A stretch of 64,000 bases of DNA from Allobosea psychrotolerans (GTDB lineage: Bacteria > Pseudomonadota > Alphaproteobacteria > Rhizobiales > Beijerinckiaceae), in contig NZ_PQFZ01000001.1 of NCBI RefSeq assembly GCF_002917105.1, forward strand, positions 62,001 to 126,000. The letters run 5' to 3'. The translations under genes and the position numbers were made by a program. The notes beneath the pieces were generated by a model. That model did no database searches. It saw only the letters and a list, made by a program, of their open reading frames with translations, and was not told the DNA's origin. Below, in pieces: positions 58,969 to 64,000 of the stretch. The stretch's first letter is position 1. The number at the start of each line of letters is the position of its first letter.

Positions 58969-60063
58969 ATGGTTGAAGCATCTCGTCGTCATCTGCTCGC
59001 GGGCGGCCTGGCTGCCGTCGCCGGCTCCGCGCTGGCCCGGCCCGCTCTCGCGCAAGCCTTCCCGTTCAAGCCGAACCAGCGCTACCCGGATCCCGCGGTC
59101 GAGATCCTCGATCCCAGCTTCGCGAAATACCGGATCTATTCGAGCTCGATCGAGCAATTGGCGACCGGCATGCGCTGGGCCGAGGGGCCGGTCTATTTTC
59201 CGCAGGGACGCTACCTGCTGCTGAGCGACATCCCGAACAACCGGATCATGAAATATGACGAGGTGAAGAACAGCTTCACCGTCTTCCGCGAGAATGCCAA
59301 CTACGCCAACGGCAATGCCCGCGACCGCCAGGGCCGCCTCGTCACCTGCGAGCATTCGGTGACGCGCCGGATCACCCGGACCGAGAAGAACGGCAAGATC
59401 ACCGTTCTGGCCGACAGCTATGAGGGCAAGCGCCTCAACGCGCCGAACGACATCGTCGTCAAATCCGACGATACGATCTGGTTCACCGACCCGCTCTTCG
59501 GCATCAGCGGCGAATGGGAAGGCTTCCGCGCCAAGCCGGAGCAGGCGACGACCAATGTCTATCGCATCGGCACCGACGGCAAGCTCACGGCGGTGATCAC
59601 CGATCTCTTGAACCCGAATGGCCTCGCCTTCTCGCCCGACGAGAAGAAGCTCTATGTCGTCGAATGGCGCGGGACGCCCAATCGCAGCATCTGGAGCTAC
59701 GACATCGACGCGCAGGGCAAGGCCGCGAACAAGACCAAGGTGGTCGATGCCGCCGATTTCGGCGCGCTGGACGGCTTCAGGGTCGATCGCGACGGCAATC
59801 TCTGGTGCGGCTATGGCAGCAATGGCGCGCTTAACGCGGAAGCGGCCGACGCCGGCGGCCGCAAGGTCTTCTCGTTGAGGGGCAAGCCGGAGGATCTCGA
59901 CGGCGTCATGGTGTTCAGCCCCGCCGGGAAGCCGCTCGCCTTCATCCGCTTGCCGGAGCGCTGCGCCAATCTGTGCTTCGGCGGCCCCAAGGGCAATCGC
60001 CTCTACATGGCGAGCAGCCACTCGCTCTATGCGCTTTACGTCGAGGCGCATGGCGCGGTGTAG
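58969..60063 (+). CDS. SMP-30/gluconolactonase-family lactonase, exported
   Basis: Six-bladed beta-propeller of 364 residues that hydrolyses sugar lactones to aldonic acids with a calcium or zinc site. The start VEASRRHLLAGGLAAVAGSA looks like a twin-arginine signal. MRWAEGPVYFPQGRYLLLSD carries the metal Glu, RLNAPNDIVVKSDDTIWFTD the Asn/Asp pair, LLNPNGLAFSPDEKKLYVVE the third region and LDGFRVDRDGNLWCGYGSNG the last Asp. GGGGGA precedes the ATG. It would supply aldonic acids to the IlvD/Edd dehydratase encoded across the GntR gene. Confidence 0.92.
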   Translation: MVEASRRHLLAGGLAAVAGSALARPALAQAFPFKPNQRYPDPAVEILDPSFAKYRIYSSSIEQLATGMRWAEGPVYFPQGRYLLLSDIPNNRIMKYDEVKNSFTVFRENANYANGNARDRQGRLVTCEHSVTRRITRTEKNGKITVLADSYEGKRLNAPNDIVVKSDDTIWFTDPLFGISGEWEGFRAKPEQATTNVYRIGTDGKLTAVITDLLNPNGLAFSPDEKKLYVVEWRGTPNRSIWSYDIDAQGKAANKTKVVDAADFGALDGFRVDRDGNLWCGYGSNGALNAEAADAGGRKVFSLRGKPEDLDGVMVFSPAGKPLAFIRLPERCANLCFGGPKGNRLYMASSHSLYALYVEAHGAV

Positions 60064-60064
60064 C

Positions 60065-60101
60065 AGGCAGAGTTCGCCAAATGGCAGCCGAACGGGTCGT
60101 G
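60065..60101 (+). repeat. Relic copy of the RraA-type gene 3' end
   Basis: Two bases after the SMP-30 stop codon the bases reading AEFAKW in the RraA frame reappear, but without any gene body. It indicates an old duplication or insertion event around the SMP-30 gene. Confidence 0.7.
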
Positions 60102-60179
60102 CGGCGAGATTAACCTAGTCTTGAGCTCGCGCGTCCAAGCTGTCCATGGGGGAACAAGCGCACGACAGCAAAGCATGGC

Positions 60180-61760
60180 ATGGAGAGAGCGTATCAGCAG
60201 CGCCAAGTGCCGAAGATCATAGCGCTTTTGGCGCGCTATCAGATATGGATCAGCAGATTGCTGCGCCTGCCTCTCCTGAATGAGAGGGAGGCGGCGCTGC
60301 TGCGGCAGTCGCAGGCGGGCACCTTCGTCACTGTCCTGCCGCCGATCCTGATCTCGAATGTGCTGGCCGCCTGGGTCATCGCGCTCGCGGCGCTTTATTA
60401 CGGCTGGATCCTGCTGCCTGTCTCCTGGGCGGCCAGCGTTGCTGCCATCGGCTTCCTCGGGATTCGGCAGATCAGGCAGATCAAGGCGCGCCAGCGCAGC
60501 GAGCCACCTTCGGAACGCTTCGTCGCGCGCATCATCGCCGACTCGGCCATCATGGCAATGCCTTGGCTGTTGATCGCGGTCGGGCTCAATCCGGGCGTCG
60601 CGCCGCAGATGGAGGTGCTCTTTTCGACCATCCTGGCGGGCCTCATCTTCGCGGGCATCTTCACGATGGCGAGCATGCCGGCCGCCGCGTTGATGTTCTC
60701 GGGGCTGATCATGGCCGGTCGACTGACCCAGCTCGTCTTCACGGGGCTCGACCAGGCAGTCGCCAACCTTGCCATGCTGCTGATCTACAGCACCGTTCTG
60801 GTCATCTCGTTACGGGCCTTCGCGCTGCTTTATATCGAGCGCGTGCGGGGCTCGATCACAGCGGCAACGCTGCGCGAGGAGGCACAGGCGCGCGCGCTGA
60901 GCGAGGAACGGCGGCGCCTGCAAGTGGAGGCGCAGGCCGCGGGTTTCCGCGATGATGTCGGCGACATCCTCGGCGCCTTCTCGCAATCGGCGAGCCGCAT
61001 GAACGAGGCCGCCGAGGGACTGCGGACCATCGCCCGCAGCTCGCACGAATCACTGTCGGGAGCGCTCGGACGGGTCGGTTCGGCCAAGAGCGACATCGCC
61101 TCGGTCGAGTTCTGTTCGCGCCGGCTGACGGAGACGATCGGACTGATCCGCCACGAGACCGATGCGACGACGCAGCTCGTGCGCATGGCGGCCAGCGATG
61201 TCGTGGCGTCTATTGCTATCAAGACAGGGCTGACCGAGGCGGTGCGCGATATCGGCCAGGTTTCCAACCTGATCCGTGACATTGCCGCCCAGACCAATCT
61301 GCTCGCCCTCAATGCGACGATCGAGGCGGCTCGCGCCGGCCCTGCAGGCCGCGGGTTCGCGGTCGTCGCCAGCGAGGTCAAGGATCTCGCCGCGCGTACC
61401 GGAGCGGCGACGGAAGACATCGCCCAGCGTATCGAGGAGGTCCGGCTGGCGACCGAGCGTTCGCTCGCGGCTGTGATGAACATCAGTGCCTCGACGGATG
61501 CGATCGTGGGTGCGACCGGCGGCATCGTCATTGCCGTCGACCAGCAAGCCGAGGCCATCGAGACCATGTTGGCCCTGCTGGCGCGCGCCGTTTCCGAGGC
61601 CGAGCAGGCGGCGCAAGCGATCGACCGCGTCGTGGCCGATGCCGCCCGCACGCTGGAGAGCGGCGAGGAGATTTCCCAGGCCGCGGCCGGAATCGATGTT
61701 TCGGCGATCCGTCTCGACGAATCCGTCGCCCGGTTCTCCCGCGACGTCGTCAGGGGCTGA
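60180..61760 (+). CDS. Methyl-accepting chemotaxis-type receptor with an intramembrane sensor region
   Basis: A 526-residue signalling protein. Residues 48-216 hold about six hydrophobic segments with almost no periplasmic loop, rather than the usual two helices around a periplasmic sensor. A coiled coil follows ([18 protein letters not shown]), then the signalling hairpin at about 367-395, [20 protein letters not shown] and [18 protein letters not shown], which contacts CheA/CheW. No HAMP domain is apparent. The cue could be membrane-related, such as energy state, or a hydrophobic ligand. It is an isolated gene; no che or fla gene is nearby. Confidence 0.88.
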   Translation: MERAYQQRQVPKIIALLARYQIWISRLLRLPLLNEREAALLRQSQAGTFVTVLPPILISNVLAAWVIALAALYYGWILLPVSWAASVAAIGFLGIRQIRQIKARQRSEPPSERFVARIIADSAIMAMPWLLIAVGLNPGVAPQMEVLFSTILAGLIFAGIFTMASMPAAALMFSGLIMAGRLTQLVFTGLDQAVANLAMLLIYSTVLVISLRAFALLYIERVRGSITAATLREEAQARALSEERRRLQVEAQAAGFRDDVGDILGAFSQSASRMNEAAEGLRTIARSSHESLSGALGRVGSAKSDIASVEFCSRRLTETIGLIRHETDATTQLVRMAASDVVASIAIKTGLTEAVRDIGQVSNLIRDIAAQTNLLALNATIEAARAGPAGRGFAVVASEVKDLAARTGAATEDIAQRIEEVRLATERSLAAVMNISASTDAIVGATGGIVIAVDQQAEAIETMLALLARAVSEAEQAAQAIDRVVADAARTLESGEEISQAAAGIDVSAIRLDESVARFSRDVVRG

Positions 61761-62798
61761 TCAGCCGGGTGTTCCGATGCGGTAGAATTCGCGGTACCAG
61801 GCGACGAAACGCGCGATGCCGGTCTCGATCGGCGTGTCCGGCCTGAAATCGACCTTCGCCATCAAGGCGGAGACATCGGCGAAGGTCGCGGGCACGTCGC
61901 CGGGCTGCATCGGCAGGTGATGCTTGATCGCGGGCTTGCCGCAGGCCTGCTCGACCGCCGCGATGAAGCGGTCGAGCCGCACGGGCGTGTGGTTGCCGAT
62001 ATTGTAGATGCGGTGCGGGGCGGCTGCCGTCGCCGGATCCGGGCGGGCCTGGTTGAAGGCAGGATCGGCCTGGGGCGGCGCGGCGACGAGCCGGACGATC
62101 GCTTCGCTGACATCGTCGACATAGGTGAAGTCGCGGCTCATCTCGCTTTCGGCGTAGACGTCGATCGGCCGACCCTCGAGGATCGCCTTGGTGAACTTGA
62201 AATAGGCCATGTCCGGCCGACCCCAAGGGCCGTAGACGGTGAAGAAGCGCAGGCCCGTCGCCGGGATGCCGTAGAGATGGGCGTAGGAATGCGCCATCAG
62301 CTCATTGGCGCGCTTGGTTGCTGCGTAGAGCGAGACCGGATGATCGGCGCCGTCATGCTCGCTGAACGGCGTCTTGGCGTTGGCGCCGTAGACCGAGCTC
62401 GACGAGGCATAGATCAGATGATCGACGGGGTTGTGCCGGCAGGCCTCCAGCACCGACAGGAAGCCGTCGAGATTGGCGCTGGCATAGGCGCGCGGATTGT
62501 CGAGCGAATAGCGCACGCCGGCCTGGGCCGCGAGGTGAATGACGGCGTCGGGCCGGTAATCCGCGAAAGCCGACAGAAGCCGGTCGTAATCGGCGATATC
62601 CAGCGCTTCGAAGGCAAAGTCCTTGCGCGGGGTGAGCCGGTCGAGCCGGGCCTGCTTCAGCGCCGGGTCGTAATAAGGCGTGAGATTGTCGATGCCCAGA
62701 ACCTGGACGCCCTGGGCGAGCAGCGCCTCGGCGACATGGTAGCCGATGAAGCCGGCGGCTCCAGTCAGCAGGATGCGTTGCTGGCGAGTGTTGGTCAT
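61761..62798 (-). CDS. NAD-dependent nucleotide-sugar epimerase (UDP-glucuronate 4-epimerase type)
   Basis: Extended short-chain dehydrogenase of 345 residues that likely converts UDP-glucuronate to UDP-galacturonate. Marks are ILLTGAAGFIGYHVAEALL (GxxGxxG), NLTPYYDPALKQARLDRL, LAAQAGVRYSLDNPRAYASA, SSSSVYGANAKTPFSEHDGA, the catalytic SLYAATKRANELMAHSYAHL (YxxxK) and FFTVYGPWGRPDMAYFKFTK. The ATG at 62798 gives MTNTRQQRILLTG; the longer frame is not coding-like. It would feed surface polysaccharide or LPS synthesis alongside the manC and WcaJ-type genes about 12 kb away. It ends the convergent pair with the receptor gene, overlapping none of it. Confidence 0.92.
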   Translation of the reverse strand: MTNTRQQRILLTGAAGFIGYHVAEALLAQGVQVLGIDNLTPYYDPALKQARLDRLTPRKDFAFEALDIADYDRLLSAFADYRPDAVIHLAAQAGVRYSLDNPRAYASANLDGFLSVLEACRHNPVDHLIYASSSSVYGANAKTPFSEHDGADHPVSLYAATKRANELMAHSYAHLYGIPATGLRFFTVYGPWGRPDMAYFKFTKAILEGRPIDVYAESEMSRDFTYVDDVSEAIVRLVAAPPQADPAFNQARPDPATAAAPHRIYNIGNHTPVRLDRFIAAVEQACGKPAIKHHLPMQPGDVPATFADVSALMAKVDFRPDTPIETGIARFVAWYREFYRIGTPG

Positions 62799-63240
62799 CT
62801 GGCGACGCGCCGTCCCTTGCCGCGGAGATGGCTGGCAGCGGGAGAATGTTTCGCCGCCGGCTCCCCCATAGCGCCGGCAGCGAATGGCGGCCTGCGGGCC
62901 GCGACCGGGTTCGATTGCAGCCTCGTCCTCTTCGGATGATTTGCGGCGTGAGGCAAGAGCCCGAAGCTGCCGCGCCGCGCCGGTTCCGCGGGATTCCCGG
63001 CCATGACGGCCTATGGCAGACCGGCGATGAGCCGGGAAGAACCGGCAATTTCTGCCTCCTGGACCTCGCAACGTGGCAAAAGCTGCCGGATCATTATGGC
63101 AAATAATTGATTAATCAATTGATTCAATTGCGTTTTTCTCCGGCTCGGCAATTGCGTGCCGCTTGCCAAGGGGGCCGGTACCGATGCGGCCCTCGCCACC
63201 GGCATCGATGACCCAGAGGGGCCAGTCAGGAGAGCGTTCC
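62799..63240. other. Long intergenic region with an AT-rich palindrome
   Basis: A 442-base gap between divergent genes. AATTGATTAATCAATT (63105-63120) is a perfect 16-bp palindrome within an unusually AT-rich stretch (about 63095-63130) and is followed by GATTCAATTG, a third half-site. It is a candidate operator or promoter for the serine-rich gene. No gene is supported here. Confidence 0.5.
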
Positions 63241-63816
63241 ATGAGTAGCGTATCGTCCAGCGCGCAGAACTATTCCCGGTTCGAGACGCGCGTCCAAAGC
63301 CGGCTGAGCGCCGACATTGCCTCGGGCAAGATTTCGGCAGCGGACGGGACCGCGCTCGGCAGCGCGCTTGGCGACATCCAGCAGCAGCTCACCGCCAGCT
63401 CGACCCAAAACAGCTCATCGTCCACCAGCGGGAAGCTGGGAACGACGGTCGGTTCGCTCATCGATGGCGAGGTGTCGTCGGGTAAGCTGACCAGCGCGCA
63501 GGCCGACGAACTCAAGAGCCTGCTCGGGGGCGGGCACCGCATCGGCGGCGGGCATCATGGCCACAAATCCCAGGCGGCCAAGAGCGACCGCAGCGATCAG
63601 GATAGCGACGATACCCAGACGGAGCTCGCCGGGGTGCTGAACGCGGCCTCCTCCAACGCGGCGGATTCCAGCGCCGCTGCCGATCCGCTCGCGGAATTCC
63701 TCAAGATCCTGCAGAGCGCCCAGCAGACCTTGTCCAGCTCATCCTACAACGCGGCCGGCGCAAGCGCGACCAAGACCCCCAGCGCAAGCCTTGGCCTGGT
63801 CGACACCACCTGCTGA
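63241..63816 (+). CDS. Ser/Ala-rich small protein with two internal repeats
   Basis: A 191-residue protein of unknown role. AGGAG precedes the ATG. Two similar segments, DIASGKISAADGTALGSALG and EVSSGKLTSAQADELKSLLG, show the pattern (A/S)SGK(I/L)(S/T)xAxxxxLxSxLG. A Ser/Thr-rich linker separates them, and a His/Gly/Asp-rich middle and Ser/Ala-rich tail ending in Cys follow. There is no signal peptide or transmembrane helix. The repeats look like short helix-turn-helix units of the EF-hand or calcium-free type; this is only a resemblance. Confidence 0.7.
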   Translation: MSSVSSSAQNYSRFETRVQSRLSADIASGKISAADGTALGSALGDIQQQLTASSTQNSSSSTSGKLGTTVGSLIDGEVSSGKLTSAQADELKSLLGGGHRIGGGHHGHKSQAAKSDRSDQDSDDTQTELAGVLNAASSNAADSSAAADPLAEFLKILQSAQQTLSSSSYNAAGASATKTPSASLGLVDTTC

Positions 63817-64000
63817 CGGGCGCGGCGGCAAAATAGAACGGCAGGGATGGAAACGGGACGGGCCGATGCATGTTGGCCTGGTCCCTCATCGATGTCATCT
63901 GACAACCGCACCCCGTTTGGGGAAAGCGTTGGTAGCGGGAGAGGGCGCCATACCGCTGCCCCGAGCGCCCAGGCAATTTCGGTTAGCAACCGAGTCGAGT

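Noticed and set aside
62799..63071. N-terminal extension of the epimerase up to 63071
   Set aside because: The extra 91 residues are Arg/Gly-rich and the GxxGxxG motif must lie near the start, as it does from 62798.

Overview
The window is GC-rich DNA (roughly 65%) packed with codon-biased alphaproteobacterial genes, from a member of the Hyphomicrobiales (Rhizobiales). The chorismate synthase / RibB fusion / histone-deacetylase-like order, the many GntR-controlled ABC importers, and dispersed hairpins with the core GCGAAAAACCGGTTCCCAC fit Bosea or a close relative. That placement is inference; no rRNA or other strong marker is present. No tRNA, rRNA, CRISPR array, transposase or prophage gene was seen.

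Layout. (1) 0-14.8 kb is mostly housekeeping: a small lipoprotein, aroC, a RibB fusion with an N-terminal helix-turn-helix, an HDAC-family hydrolase, an L,D-transpeptidase lipoprotein, a Tat-type metallophosphoesterase, a class III aminotransferase, an amidase, a MarR regulator divergent from an acyl-CoA ligase, a secreted His/Gly/Tyr-rich protein, and pgm. (2) 14.9-24.6 kb is one compact operon for an oligopeptide-type ABC importer (binding protein, two permeases, fused double ATPase). It is flanked by an intact M20 peptidase, an M20-like protein lacking several metal ligands and an M24-like protein lacking most of them, and is divergent from a HutC-type GntR regulator. (3) 24.6-40 kb holds a second class III aminotransferase, a GntR regulator with two winged-helix domains, a C45-type Ntn hydrolase, a serine hydrolase, three related oligopeptide-type binding proteins served by one set of permeases and ATPase, a second GntR, and a gamma-glutamyltransferase gene broken by one in-frame TAG. 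(4) 40.1-47.0 kb, all on the minus strand, carries two polar-amino-acid binding proteins, two permeases but no ATPase, an M20 amidohydrolase, a cystathionine-beta-lyase-type PLP enzyme and a LysR regulator. (5) 47.0-51.6 kb starts with two back-to-back long stem-loops, then a small CxxC protein, a VanZ-like protein and two exopolysaccharide genes (polyprenyl-phosphate sugar-1-phosphate transferase and manC). (6) 51.6-60.1 kb looks like sugar-acid catabolism: Asp/Glu racemase, 3-hydroxyacyl-CoA-dehydrogenase-like protein, IlvD/Edd dehydratase, DapA-family lyase, GntR regulator, an orphan TctC binding protein, an RraA-type aldolase and an SMP-30 lactonase. (7) 60.2-64 kb has a membrane-embedded chemotaxis receptor, a nucleotide-sugar epimerase and a serine-rich protein with an internal repeat.

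Taken together, regions 2-4 form a 32-kb scavenging island for peptides, acyl-amino acids and amino acids. It has three importers, several hydrolases and two transaminases under four local regulators. The most interesting features are the degenerate-peptidase pair in the first importer operon, the binding-protein triplication, the amber-interrupted GGT, the HTH-RibB fusion with a palindrome upstream, and the paired CTAGTGG stem-loops.
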